From: Allodiplogaster sudhausi
Taxonomy: Eukaryota; Nematoda; Chromadorea; Rhabditida; Diplogasteridae
DNA: 64,000 nt
Assembly (NCBI GenBank): GCA_945643635.1
Contig: CALZFC010000254.1
Location: 813,001-877,000 of the forward strand
Direction: 5' to 3'
Within the stretch, counting starts at the first letter, position 1. Every line of letters begins with the position of its first letter. The notes beneath the pieces are model-generated. The model was not told the DNA's origin. It did not search any database and was given only the letters and a program-made list of their open reading frames with translations. Shown here in pieces: positions 1 to 12,073 of this stretch. The position numbers and the translations under genes are program-made.

Positions 1-398
1 TGAAGATATCATTTGTTGCATTTAATAGTATGTAAGCTTCTTGTAAATGTCATCTTCTCCTTGCTTCTTCTTCGGCAACTACACAATCTAAATGTCAAGA
101 TAGTCCCGTGTTCGTCGATCCCACACCACTTTCCCCTTCCCCTTACTATGTATTATCTACTTTTTAATATTTTGGAATTGAACGACTATCTGATTTTAAT
201 TTAATGTTGTCACATTGGAATACCTTATTTCATGAACGATAAATAAATAAATAAGTTGCCGGAGTACTTATTAAATTGGCAACTTCCCGGTTAAAATTTG
301 ATAGCAAAAATTTTTTTTTGCTGATTGTGAGTGGATGGTATGAAATGGTTTTAATAAAAGATAAAAAAAAATAGGAGAGACATCGTGTTTGACTGAAG

Positions 399-542
399 TC
401 ACCTCATGTCTAGCATGCTTGTGAATTTTTCGTGCCTTCCAAACCGTGTCTTGACAACTTCAAATAGTTCGTCAGGAGGTCCACCCACTTGCATACTATT
501 TGGGACTCTGATGAGGAAGCATTTTTCGTGGTAGAGCGGAGA
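399..542 (-). CDS. Orphan terminal exon, unknown protein
   Basis: On the minus strand an AG acceptor (543-544) is followed by 48 clean codons ending in TGA. The product begins SPLYHEKCFLIRVPNS and ends KFTSMLDMR. Its mixed composition with no low complexity looks like real protein, unlike the surrounding microsatellite frames. I do not recognise the family. Upstream exons would have to lie to the right, where the sphingomyelinase gene starts on the other strand, so this may be a gene fragment or the end of a gene nested in that gene's first intron. Confidence 0.35.
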   Translation of the reverse strand, partial: SPLYHEKCFLIRVPNSMQVGGPPDELFEVVKTRFGRHEKFTSMLDMR

Positions 543-758
543 CTTACAGATAGCGAATTAGTGACGAAAGTAATGAGAGCAATGAGATAAGGCAAGAGAG
601 AAGGCAGACTGATACAGAAATAGGAAAATATATCGTCAATAAGGGAGAGAGAGAGAAATTAAGAGAGAGAGAGAGAAACCTTTAAAAAGGTTGCTGATTG
701 CGATTGCGTGAACACTGATAACGGCGAAGTAGAAGCTGAAGAGTCTTGCCGATTTCTG
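543..758. other. Short spacer with GA tracts
   Basis: It separates the orphan minus-strand exon from the sphingomyelinase start and holds GA-rich simple sequence at about 640-680. It is the only place for that gene's promoter, but I see no convincing core promoter motif. Confidence 0.5.
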
Positions 759-1264
759 ATGCGTCTCGTGTTGCCTTCTCTGCTTCTTCTTCTCCTTCTT
801 CCATTTACGACAGCGCGTCCATCGAACGTTTCCGGTAGAATAAAATAAAATTTTAAAATAGCAAATAAATAAACAGATTAAAATGATATATGTTCATATG
901 TCATATCTAAAGTTGGGTTTTACACTTTAACCTGGCAAATGGGAGCACGCGGTAAAACTATCCAAATTAGAGGTTTCAATCTGCACTATTTACTTCGCAG
1001 TGCTTGTATGCTCTAGGGAAAAGTCATTCCAAGGATCAACAGTATTGTTGATAGTGAATGTGAACTAACAATAAGAGGATTGGAAGAAGAGATAGAAGGA
1101 GAGAGCGAGAAAGGGAGAGAAAATAGAGATAGAGAGAAGGAGGCTTTGGAACCAGAACAAATGTCATTTTGCGCCATTTGAATTCATCTCTTTATCTGTA
1201 ACAAGTGCGAGAGAACATTTGATTTAGAGAGACGCGACTACAATGGAAAATTTTTCTCTATTAG

Positions 1265-1395
1265 TAACCCGGGAACTATTTTTCAATAACTTTGCGAGGG
1301 ATGGCACTATCTACTAGAGGGAGTGTACTATTTCTCAATGTCAATATCAAGGGGGTACTATTAGAGGGGGAGGGATTTAATAAAGGGCGGGCACG
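1265..1395 (-). mobile_element. Degenerate copy of the ACTATTAG MITE family
   Basis: In intron 1 of the sphingomyelinase gene, phrases such as ctatttttcaataactttg, cgaggg, ggcactat and gtactattagaggggg occur. They are the reverse complement of the repeated phrases inside the element at 15395-15826. The ends are too decayed to define. Confidence 0.5.
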
Positions 1396-1802
1396 AATGG
1401 AGAACATATAGCCCTATTGTTTTTTTAGAGATAAAGAAGGCTTAAGGGAATATTACACTTGGTGATTTTGTACGTTATTATTTGCTTAAAATGTGATGTT
1501 TTCAATCATGTTTAATATGCTCAGAGGCGTAGAACAATTTGGTATTAAATTAAATGTTCTTCGTTAGCAGCCATTCACAATAGATCGCTAGAAAAAAAAG
1601 GAAAAAGATTAAAATTTCAAATTTGCAAACTTTTTAAAAAATTTAAGCTATATTTTGAAAATTGGAAATATCCAACTTTTAGCAGCGCAGACATCGAGCA
1701 CTTGCAAGGCATGCACGCTTCTCGTCGAGATTCTGCACAATCTATGGGGCGATCGCCTCATCGAGGACTGTCTGGGAGAGCTGGTAGGGAAAGAGAGAGA
1801 GT

Positions 1803-1835
<33 letters not shown>

Positions 1836-2456
1836 TTAAATAAGAACGTGGTAAGAGATAAATAGTGAAATGAGATAGTGAGTTGCAAGGTTTTCAAAAA
1901 AAAACTTATTGTTTTAGAGCGAGAGAGAGAGACAGAGAGACAGAGAAGTACATAGGAAAAAGCCGGATGTTTTGCAGATCGGCTACATGTGCGAAGAGCT
2001 CAAGCTTGAAGATAACTTTGCCTGCAAGGGAATGGGCACCAATTTTGAGGTATATTTTCTTAAATATATATTTTAAATCAATAAAAAAAATAAATTGGAA
2101 ATAAAGAATAGATTGAATCTTCCAAATAAATGTAAAATAAGTAAAATAATTATTGAATAATAATTTTTAAAAAAAATTTAAAGAGGAGATCACGCACATA
2201 TTATCCGATTGAAAGTTTTTTTAATTATAAATAAATGATATGTAATAAACAGAAAATATTAAATATATATGTATGTATCTATAAAGGAAGAGATCCAATA
2301 CGTGGTCGGCGAGTTGGTGGTCGAGCCGTCTCAGCTCTGCGGCCTGCTCATCCACGATTGTGGTACCTTCATCGATCCACTCAATGCCACGTGGCATCTC
2401 GAGATGCCCGGTGGAAAGCCACCGCATAAGGAACTTCCGCCACCGTCGGTCAGCCG

Positions 2457-2460
<4 letters not shown>

Positions 2461-2499
<39 letters not shown>
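2461..2499 (+). repeat. (TC)n microsatellite
   Basis: Pure TC dinucleotide run of 39 bases just inside the intron that follows exon 2287-2448. Confidence 0.95.
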
Positions 2500-2503
<4 letters not shown>

Positions 2504-4423
2504 GTGCTCTCTCAATCTTTCGCTTGCCATTTACATAGGCACATTATGTACATACATATATGTACATATGTATGTATCTGCCCTCCCTCATGAATACACC
2601 CTGAACTCAAGTCTCTTTGTCTGCCCAGAGAGCCAAGCCAACTCTGCGCGTCCTCCACCTCACCGACTTGCACGTCGACCGAGAGTACACGCCAGGCGAG
2701 GAAGCCGAGTGCAGCGAGCCACAGTGCTGTCGCAAGCCATTCGATCCAGACGTCGGCTCTCAAAAATTCTCTCAAATTATTTTTTTTTAATTAAATTTAA
2801 AATTATCATTAATTTTTGTATATATTTTATTTCAAGTAGATCATACACAATTTAAATCAATTAGCATCGGCACCATTTCAGGAGGCAAAACGTTCGGGAG
2901 ACGTCGTTAGGGTCAGTTTTATAATAATATTCGGCTTTTTCTAAATTCATATTTCCCGACAATCCTATATCTTCTTCTTGTTTTCAAACATCCCGTCAAT
3001 CGTATATCACTTTCTTGTCTTCAAATTTCCCGCTAATCCTCCTCCTCCTTATTTTCAAACTTCCCGCTAATCCTCCTCCTGTCCAGATGCCTGCCGGTCA
3101 TTGGGGAATGGTCGCCGCGTGCGATGTGCCGTACTGGCTACTCACCGCAGCGCTCGATCACATCGCCGCGACGCATTCGGATGTACGTGCAAAACAAAAT
3201 AACAGAAAAATACAGTTTGAATTGGCGCCATTTCCTCTGAATAATGGGTGAGAGAGGAGTGCGTTCAGTTTAATGTGTACAATATTTAGGAAAACGTGCA
3301 TATTTTGCAACAACAAAAAAAATCCAAGAGTACGCAACAAATAACGAGCAAAAGAGGATGTGTGATTAAAATAATTATGTAATTCAATGGGGCAATTAAT
3401 CAGTCTCTTAATTAAGCTGGATTACGTCGTGGTCTCCGGCGATCTCGAGTCGCATGCAATCAACGAGTACACAAAGGAGCGACACCAAGTATGTTTGGCG
3501 AGCCAAGAATAGTTACATAGTCTATGACTTTTAATGAATTTTGCCTCTTTGGGGCTCGGCTCCCGCTGATCAATCCGAATCCCCTTCTATACTTGATGTC
3601 TGATGATGAGTCATCTGACAACGATTTTTGTGGAATTAGAATTACTTGTGCACACTTAGCACTATTTCTTTATTTGATAAAAAAAAACCTTAAAAAAGCT
3701 CACCCGGTTGTTTTGCGCGATCATTCCGTACTTTAAACCTGATGGCTTCTGATCACGTTTGGTAGGCCCGGTCGTCGGAATTCAATTTATTAATAAATTA
3801 AATTTTCACCATTGAATATCTGTTAAAAGGTAAATGACAAGGTTGTGAGAAAAGTGATTGAAACATTTAATTTATTGACTAGTTGAGCGGTAATATATAT
3901 TAGAATATATTGTTGAGCATAGTAATCGTGTCGCTCTAAATTACAGGCTCTTGTGTCAGGAAAAAGGGCGCGAATTCAAATGCTAGTTTTTGTCTCCAAT
4001 TAAGGCGATGATCCGCAACATCTCCGACACGATTCGCGCCCGTTTCCGTGTGCCCGTCCTCTTTGCCGTTGGCAATCACGAAGGCGTCCCGATGGACAGG
4101 TCAGTATCGAATTGAAATTCTTTTTTTTTCTAATGCCCATGGACCAGCAGCATTTACCTTGCTAATTGTAAGCGCTCTAAAGCCCAATTACAATATTTAT
4201 GTATATATTGTTTTGTTATTTGTAAGTGGCCACTGAAATGAGTCCTTCCAATTTCCGCGTAATATTTCGCATTTCACAGATAGCTGAAATAGTGTCAGAA
4301 GATGAGAGCGTCAAGGGTGGGGGGCAACGTGAGTGTGCATTTCCTGGTGCTTGCTGATAGTTCACCCTCTGAAACTATCAGCGAGAACTTTTTTTTCTAA
4401 GTTTCGCACCCCACTTTGTGCCA

Positions 4424-4426
4424 TAG
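4424..4426 (+). other. Premature TAG in sphingomyelinase exon 10
   Basis: Exon 4402-4512 joins both neighbours in phase 2 and reads FAPHFVP, TAG, KFHMDWLYG. Relatives have a basic residue here, so one AAG to TAG change would explain it. The TAG could also serve as an AG acceptor (exon from 4427), but that would shift the frame from the preceding exon. Confidence 0.8.
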
Positions 4427-4574
4427 AAGTTCCACATGGACTGGCTGTACGGAACGATGGCCGAGGCGTGGAAGGGATGGGTGCCAGCGGATCAGGACAG
4501 CATCATTCGATAGTCAGTGGGGGGAAGGAGTGAGAGAGAGAAAGAACTGGCGAGAGAGAGAGATAGATAGATTT

Positions 4575-4577
<3 letters not shown>

Positions 4578-4617
<40 letters not shown>
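4578..4617 (+). repeat. (AG)n microsatellite
   Basis: Forty-base AG run in the intron following exon 4402-4512, in a wider GA-rich stretch that begins almost at the donor site. Confidence 0.95.
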
Positions 4618-4620
<3 letters not shown>

Positions 4621-5958
4621 GAGAGAATGGAAAACAGAGAAAGAAGATAAATAAAGTTAGGGATTGAGAGAGAGAAAGAGAAATAGGGGGAGAGAAATGG
4701 AAAAAGAGAGAAAGATAAAGACAGAAAGATAGGTTATTCCGAAATTACTCTTAAATTTAGGCGCTGCCTAAGAAGGCATTTAAAAATTGGGCCCAAGAGG
4801 GGCAGTAAAAGAGTTTTAAAAAGTTAAAATCTTTGCTTTCCTTGTAGCAACGGCTGCTACATGCGCCGTCTCTATCCCGGCCTGCGACTCATCTCGCTGA
4901 ACAACGGCCTCGGCGACACGTTTGACTTGTAATATCTAACTTCTTCTTCTTCCCATTTTTGTTTTGCTACTTCAATACATACTTATTCAATTTTAATCTA
5001 GCATTTTATTCATTTTTATTTTTGTATGGTGTCCAAACACTTATTACGTGTGTAAAAGTAGTTGGATGATTTTAAAAAGAAGAAGAAAAAAAACAGTTGA
5101 ACAATTTGTGCCTCTTGCAGCTTCCTCTACATCAACCAGACGGACCCGGACGGGACGCTCGCGTGGCTCACGAGTCAGCTGCTTGACGCGGAGAAGGCCG
5201 GCGAGAAGGTCATTTTAATAGTTGTGAAATATTTATGAGGCAAAATGAAGAAAAATCGAAAAAAGGGGGCCAATTCAAACGGGGGTTTCTGTTTCTTTAA
5301 TTGTACGTAAAATGGCATTCAATCACAACAACAACAAACGAAGAAATTAGGATAATAAAACCGATATCTGTCAATTGTCAGGTCCACATTGTTGCGCACA
5401 TTCCCGGCAATAATTTCGAGATGCTCGAGGGATACGCGATCAACTATTACAATATCGTCAATCGATTCGAGGTATCTTCTCACTCTCTTTTTTGTCTTCT
5501 CTTTTCACTCTACCTCTCTCTCTCGCTCTTTCTCTCAATTTCGCTCTCTTCCTTTATCTCTAGATCAATCTCACATAACCAAACTCATTCCCTCTCTTCT
5601 TTCTCTTTCTCTCTCTCTCTGTATCCTACTCTCTCTCTCTCTTCTCTCTTCTATCTCTCTCTCTCTCTTCTCTCTTCTCTCTCTCCCACTTTCAGGACAC
5701 AATCGCCGCACAATTCTTCGGCCACACTCACTCGGAGCAGTTCAGCGTCTTCTATGAGAATCCTAATGCAAGAAAACTTTTTGCTTATTAGTTTTACTAC
5801 CTTCTTGTGGTAAAAAAATATCTTCTCAATATTTTGGAAAAGTCTATAATTAAAAAATATATTTTTAAAAAAATTGGCAGAACGCCAAGACGCGTCCGAC
5901 GCACGTGACATGGAGCGCGCCTTCGCTCACTTCCTACAGCAAGTATCAGCCGGCCTAT

Positions 5959-5961
5959 TGA
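5959..5961 (+). other. Premature TGA in sphingomyelinase exon 15
   Basis: Exon 5881-6000 is 40 codons in frame, and the TGA falls where relatives have arginine (PAY-R-VYTV). A CpG-type CGA to TGA transition explains it. Confidence 0.8.
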
Positions 5962-7704
5962 GTCTACACGGTCGAAGGCGTGTTTCAGGGCTCCAATTAT
6001 GTTAGTGAGCAATTACATACATACGTAGTCGTCAAGAAAAAAAGTAAAAAAAGGGTTATAATAATGAAATAATACTGATATTAGTTGACAATGATACCAG
6101 CAAAAAAGGAGTGAGATTCTTGGATAGAGAGGGAGATAGAGAAGGAGATAAATACGGAGAGAGAGTTGGAGATAGGGAGGGTGGGAGAGAGAAAGAGAGA
6201 GAGAGACAAAAAGCACGAATGATTAAAGCGCGTCATCGACTGGGAGGAGCATTACGTCGATTTGGCCGAAGCGAACGCGCATCCGGAGCGTGCACCCGAG
6301 TGGAAAGTCCTTTACCCGTCCGTGCTCCGAGAGTACGGTATCAAGGTACGGATTGGGTACAGTGACTAATTTTTCTTGAATCACTATTATATAACATTAT
6401 GTCTTCCTAACAAAAAAAAATTATCGAATAATAATCAGCAATCCGCTTGGAATGGACGACTGCGTGAGCGATAATAAATTTTTTTCCTTCCCTTTTAGCT
6501 CCCTTGAACACTCATTTACTGCACACTATTCTATTAAAAAACGGTTGAGCCCTGACTTATGTAGGAATTGTAATTAACATTTCATAATATGTTTTTCATC
6601 TTCATTTCATACCTTTATCTATATCATTCCGTACTCTCCTCTTTTTCATTTCTTACTTTTCTCGTTTCATTCCAAACTCCTTGCAGGACACTTCCGCATC
6701 CGAGTGGTCGAAGTTGATCGGCCGAATGAACGCTGAGCCAGCGCTCTTTGCGAAGTATCGAAAGTTAGTGAAGGAAGGGATCGGTGAGAGGTGAAAGAGC
6801 GGTGAGGTCAGGCAGGAAATGAGTGAAAGGAGTGAGTTGAAATTGTACTAGGCCGATGCCCTTTAATTTCCAAACAGCAATGCGATAGGAAAGTGAACAT
6901 ATCTTGATGAGTTTTGGCGAAATTTAATGAGGTCAAACGGAAGATGAGAGAGAGAGGGTAATCTTCAAGAACATCATGAATTGAATGGTGAAATCGCTGA
7001 TATAAATCAATTTAGAACAGCTGATGTGAAACGGTGGAATTCTAAAATATCTAGATAGCCCATTCTGTAATTTGGCGGAATTTCACAGAATATCCTCGAT
7101 CTTTTGGTGCCATCGGCCAAAACGACATAATTGTCTTTTGCCCTGCAGGAACTACTACCGCCGCCAGCCGGACGAGCCATGCGACGCGGGCTGCAGAAAG
7201 AGGCTTCTCTGCGAAGCGCGCAAATCGCACCACAACGAAGAACTCTGCGCAGACATCATGGGCACCGACGAAGAGGGTTCGCTCTGTTTTGTTTTTTTCT
7301 TCAAAACAAATATTCCATTAAATTAATCATTATTTCATGGAGTCGTTAAGGCATTAATTACAATTGTCATTGATTATAATTAATCTTAGCGCTTTCATTC
7401 AAATTTAGCACTATTTTTATATACCCTTAAAATATAAGAAGATTAATTAAAGTGAAAGAATTTAAAAATAACTCTTAAAAAGACGAGGCGAGTGTGTGGT
7501 AATTTGACTCGAACTTGTAGTATTTGTTGTTTCAACGAAGATTATCATGTTTCAGAATCGGTCGATCTTGAAACGCAGCCCGTCTTCGATCTCTCACGCC
7601 TTACACCCGATGCCGTTCTCGACGGGGCGAGACGTTACAAAGCAAAGCTGCAGAAGCTGAGGAAGCGATCACCGGTAGCGAAGGCGGGCCAGTGCCCTTT
7701 CTGA

Positions 7705-9451
7705 TGAGTACAAATGCGTATACATATGTACCACGAAAAGATATTTCACACTTTTCGATAAAAGATTGTACGTGAATTCGCTTGTCGCGTTCGCAGAATT
7801 TGTGTTTTATGGTCTCTCCGAAGCAATTTGATATTGTCGATTATCATGCTATGAGCTACATATTTTCCTTAATATCGCTTGCCACTTTCTCGTTTCTTTT
7901 TCAGTTTTTTTTTCAGAAGAGGCCTTCAAGTCAAATTGCTTCTGGAGAGTATTCAGCAATAGCTTATTCTTAGTGGCCGAGAGAAAGTGAACGAGAAAGA
8001 AATAGAGGAAAGATAGAGAGAGAGAAAGAAAGAGAGAGAAAGAAAGAGAGAGAAAGAGAGAGAGAGAGAAAGAGAGAAGTTACAAGAAAGCGAGATAGAC
8101 TCCTTACCCTCAAGGGGGCCAGCTAATTTTGTTGGCGACGCTTGATTTCCGCCAGTACTGAGCATTGGTCACCATTGAAGTAATTAGTTTGGGTAGAGAT
8201 AGAGAGATGAAAGAGAGCGAGAAGGTAAAGAGGGAGGAAGAGAGAGATCAATATTGGAAGGATGGAAAGAGAAAGAGAAAGAGAGAAGATAAAGAGAGAA
8301 ATAGAGATATAGAGAGAAAGGGAGAGAGAGAAAGAGAGAGAGAGAAGAGGAAAATGACACTGGTGAATGCAGCGAATAAGCGCGCGCATGAAAGGAAGAC
8401 TCGAGATAGAGATGAAGCGGAATTTCAAAGTCACTGTCGCCATTCTCATTTTCTGGCTGTTTTTCTCACAGGTCCATAATCTTCATTTAGAAAAAAAGAC
8501 GCTAATTTTATTTTTAAACATGCTCCCATGTTTTTCCATTCCATGAATTAAACAAATCTTAAGCTGTTTTCTCTCTCTTCTTATTTGCGCATGGGCCAAC
8601 GTTATCCTCATAGAAAGAGAGCGAAATTCTCTGATGGCCTTTGGCCGAGAATTCATATGCGTTTTCTTTTCGTGTGCGTCTTAAACCCCCACACCAAAAA
8701 AAGCTGTGCGACCCTCTCGTCCTTGCTTCCTCACTCACTATGTCTCTTTCTCTCTTTGCCTATCCTCTCTCCTTCTCTCTCTCTTTCTTTCTTTCTCTCT
8801 CTCTTTCTCTCTCTGTCTCTCTCTCTTTCTCTCTCAAATTCTCTCTCAACATCAATTTATCTTTCTCTCTCTCGCAACCTCTCCTTTTCCTGCACTCTCG
8901 CACTCTCTCCCATTCTGTTTTCCCAATTTGGTCTACGCCACTAACATGCGTGCCCAGTGCATTTTCTTTGGGTCTATCGCGAATTTGTTTATGTCCAAGC
9001 GGTTTGGGATCTCTATCTTAAAATAGAGTTTTCTTCATGTTTATGACTTAACCGCATATACATTATCATTCTCTCTAATCTTTTTTTCTCTCTCCTTCTC
9101 ACTCTCTCCTCATCTCTCTTTCACTCCTCCCATATGTTAAGATGTCGCAAACATCTCTTCATGATAAATATGCGAGAGCGAAGGATCGAAAGAATGTAAG
9201 CAAGAGAGCTTGAGAGGAAACCAGCAGCATATGAGCGTTCTTCTTCCTCATAGTTTTCTCCTTCAAGTCTTTCGTCAAACCAAAACCTATCACCAGTATT
9301 TTTCATGCGTCAGAGTGAGAAAGATAGAATAAGAGAGAGAGAATAAAAGAGATAGAGAAAAGCAAAGAAAGTCGGAGAGAAAAGCACTTAACACTTTTCG
9401 CTTTTTTTCAGTCATACAAGTTTGCTGTTCAGAGAACAAACCGAGATTGTT
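7705..9451. other. Intergenic, GA and CT simple repeats
   Basis: No coding exon seen. GA-rich tracts at about 7980-8080 and 8190-8350 and CT-rich tracts at about 8725-8900 and 9070-9130 give the only long open frames here; their Ser-Leu and Arg-Glu translations are repeat artefacts. Confidence 0.7.
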
Positions 9452-11243
9452 ATGGCTGCTGCTACATTTGTACGGAGCTTTATCACGGTACACATTTTTA
9501 TTTATTGAATAATAATCACAAATTACTTTCATGCTTAAGCATTTGTTAGCATAGCTTCACTACTGTGCTTCATTTTTATAAGTATTCTCCGTTCTTTCAT
9601 CTTTATTTTATTTTTATTTTAGTTTAGTATCTGAATGTTCTGCCATAAAGTTTAGTATTTTGTTGAAGCAAAGTTACTACTCTTTCAGCGCTCGTTGTCC
9701 ACGGCGACTGTGGCGGCAGCTCCAACGTCGGCTGCCGCCTCCGTCTCTCCTTCCGATCTTCACATTGGCGCGCGTGTTCAGCTGCGAATCAGGGACAGCG
9801 AGCCGCTCAGGGATGTGAACGTATGCGCTTGTTTACTTTTACTTGTTTATCTCAATTGTGATGTTTTTTCAAACTTGTTTAACCTAATTGTAATGTTGTG
9901 AATAAGAAATGTTTTAAAGAAAGTCCTTTGGAACCATTACAAAATAACATTTAAAAAAAGCTGGAAGAAAACCATTAACTACTCACAATCAGAGTGTCAG
10001 TGTTGACAAAAAACAGACCGCATATTTTAATGATTTAAGAACCGGCACATTTACGTTGAGATGTTTCAATTAAAGAACTATTGTGTAAAGCCACGTTGAT
10101 GGACCTTCTTTATCGTCTTCTCCTAGAAAAATCAGTTGTGCACATTAATATGCCACGATATGTGGCAGGGGCTGAATTTCGCTGTGCAATTTTGATCTCG
10201 AGAAAAAATATGAAAATAAAATAAAATAAAAATAATTTTTTAAAAGGTGCTCGTGGTGGACGATGAAGGAGGCCGCCGTTCTGCGATCATTGCTCATCTC
10301 CTCGGAGAGAACTCCGCGAGGGTCACGAGGCTCGCCGCTCGCGAGTTCTCCAGCGAGGCTGAAGCGTCAGTATTTACTCTTTTTTCTTCCTTTCCTAGTT
10401 CGCTCCCTCTGTGTCTCTCTCACTCTCTTTCTCTCTCTATCCCTCCATGAACCATTTTATACATATATGTAGTATGTATATCGTTCCACATTTCGAGCGC
10501 TCCTGAGCCAATCTCTTTCTTCATTGCTGTTTAGTCGAGCTAGATGTAGAAAAAATCTAGGCCGTTTTTGTCTGCCATTCACCGTTTGCTATTGGACATT
10601 GCTATCCGATACAATCCGTAACATTTCTGGAAGAGATTACTGTCAGGACGAGTGCAACAGACATCGCAACCGCCCGCCTCACGAACCATCTCACATATTT
10701 CACATGGTCTACAGCATGTTAAAACATATGTATTCTGTCTTGTGCTTCTTTCAATGAGTTCGCTTGTGCTGTTTTATGTGTTTTATGTTCCTGTTGCACT
10801 TTTTACCTATTTCCAACCTCCGTAATGTCTATTTTTATTATTTTATATTATATCCTTTTTTGTAATTGATGCGAGTCTTGTGGTTTCAAGTTTTTAAACT
10901 TCCTTTAATTCTTGATTTTAGCCATTCGAGACGCTACTTGCGGTGAATGGTGGACGTGAAATTTAAATTTGAATATTCTCGTTCTTTCAGGAGTCGCGTA
11001 GTGGGCGCGGCGCGCAGCTCTGACGTCATCGTGAACGCGACTTCTTCTCCGACCCTCGGCGGCCTCTCGCACGAGCAGCTGCAGCGTGTCAATCCGTCGC
11101 TCGTCATTGCACACTTTACTGGTTGGCGGGAAATTTGAATTTGAACTTATTTCTATCAGTATTGAGCTTAAGTTCTGGGGGAAAATCTATTGCAAAAAAA
11201 ACCTACCTCTCTTTGCTTCTCTTGAAATACAATCTCACGGAGC

Positions 11244-11285
<42 letters not shown>

Positions 11286-11396
11286 ACCCCCTTTCTCTGG
11301 TTCCGTCTTTCCTTCTCTCTCTTGTTTCCTTTCACCCCCATGACGTCTTTGATCTTTTAGTCGACAACGAACAGTCAGCTGCTGCTCTTGCAGAGC

Positions 11397-11433
<37 letters not shown>

Positions 11434-12073
11434 CTCTCAATCTCTGTTTTCCTATATCTTTCTTTCTCAAATTCTCTCCTTCTCTTTCTCTCTCTTTTTT
11501 TAAACTCTCTCTATCTACGTACATCTCTCCTCTCTCTATCTCTTTAGTTTCTATTCCCGAAAATGATTGAGCACAGGCGAAAACATCTTCTGCAAATGTA
11601 TGGAATATGAGAAGCATTGGCCAAAGTCCAAAATACCAGATCATGTCTCCCAGCAGATCAATAAAGTAAAATACGATAAAATCAAACACTAACAATCTCT
11701 CGGAAATCAGTTTTTTATTCGGGATTTTTTTTTCAAGAGGTTGTCTATAAAATAAAATAGAAGAATAATAATAAGCTAATATTATAATTGAGACACCGGC
11801 TGCGCCTTCTCCACCATGCGCCTGCTCGCGATCATTTCTCTCGCTCTGCTTCATCGTGAGCGACATCACGTTGGACAAGTATAAATAAATAAATATATAA
11901 ATAAATAAATAATATAAATGTATATGCATACATACATACACTATATCAAATAATTAAAATATTCTTTTCTCAACAGATTCTTCACGTCGGCGATTCGAAC
12001 GATCGAAAGATCGAGCTTCAAGCGGTGCAAGATTCGATTGGAAAGAAATAATTTTGGTGGCATTTCCTCATAA
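9452..12073 (+). CDS. Putative mitochondrial protein, weakly CoA-transferase III-like
   Basis: Well-supported exons: 9452-9487, 9689-9820, 10247-10365, 10991-11121, all in matching phase. The start MAAATFVRSFIT plus RSLSTATVAA, rich in Ala, Ser, Thr and Arg, looks like a mitochondrial presequence. The next part (VNVLVVDDEG, then ARSSDVIVNA, then LQRVNPSLVIAHFTG) has the layout of the CaiB/BaiF (family III CoA-transferase) N-terminal fold, but the usual Gly-rich motif is missing. A fifth exon from 11361 continues in phase (VDNEQSAAALAEL) but runs into a CT microsatellite with no clear donor. Candidate later exons 11577-11665, 11793-11878 and 11977-12073 fit each other in phase and end in TAA. 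It lies directly upstream of the racemase on the same strand, so it may be a diverged or decaying tandem relative. Function is inferred only. Confidence 0.45.
11245..11280 (+). repeat. (TC)n microsatellite
   Basis: TC run in the intron after exon 10991-11121. A second TC run at 11403-11430 abuts the exon starting at 11361 and obscures its donor site. Confidence 0.95.

Larger units (their letters stand above)
759..7704 (+). pseudogene. Acid sphingomyelinase gene with two in-frame stops
   Basis: Acid sphingomyelinases are lysosomal or secreted zinc phosphodiesterases that split sphingomyelin into ceramide and phosphocholine. Exons: 759-834, 1683-1783, 1978-2049, 2287-2448, 2629-2751, 2882-2911, 3087-3182, 3417-3488, 4005-4099, 4402-4512, 4848-4928, 5121-5208, 5382-5471, 5696-5767, 5881-6000, 6229-6345, 6687-6763, 7149-7276, 7556-7704. 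All phases match, giving 620 codons, near the family length. In order: signal peptide (MRLVLPSLLLLLLLPFTTA), saposin B domain (STCKACTLLVEIL), then the metallophosphatase motifs LTDLHVD, SGDLESH, VGNHEGVP, AHIPGN and FGHTHSEQF, and the family's cysteine-rich C-terminus. Two stops interrupt it: TAG at 4424-4426 (codon 284, between HFVP and KFHMDWLYG) and TGA at 5959-5961 (codon 450, in PAY-VYTVEG). The tiny exon 2882-2911 is the least certain. Family identity is very sure; functional status is not. Confidence 0.9.

Noticed and set aside
759..7704. Stop-codon reassignment in this genome to explain the sphingomyelinase stops
   Set aside because: Other genes here end normally at TAA, TAG or TGA and contain no internal stops, so a changed code is not supported.
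8123..9026. Several 100-codon Ser/Leu- or Arg/Glu-rich frames
   Set aside because: They are translations of CT/GA microsatellites without splice or start support. The same applies to those at 5301-5911, 11086-11941, 27434-28127, 30034-30525, 31833-32277, 39360-40798, 41589-42024, 44677-44924, 55467-56209 and 58238-60519.
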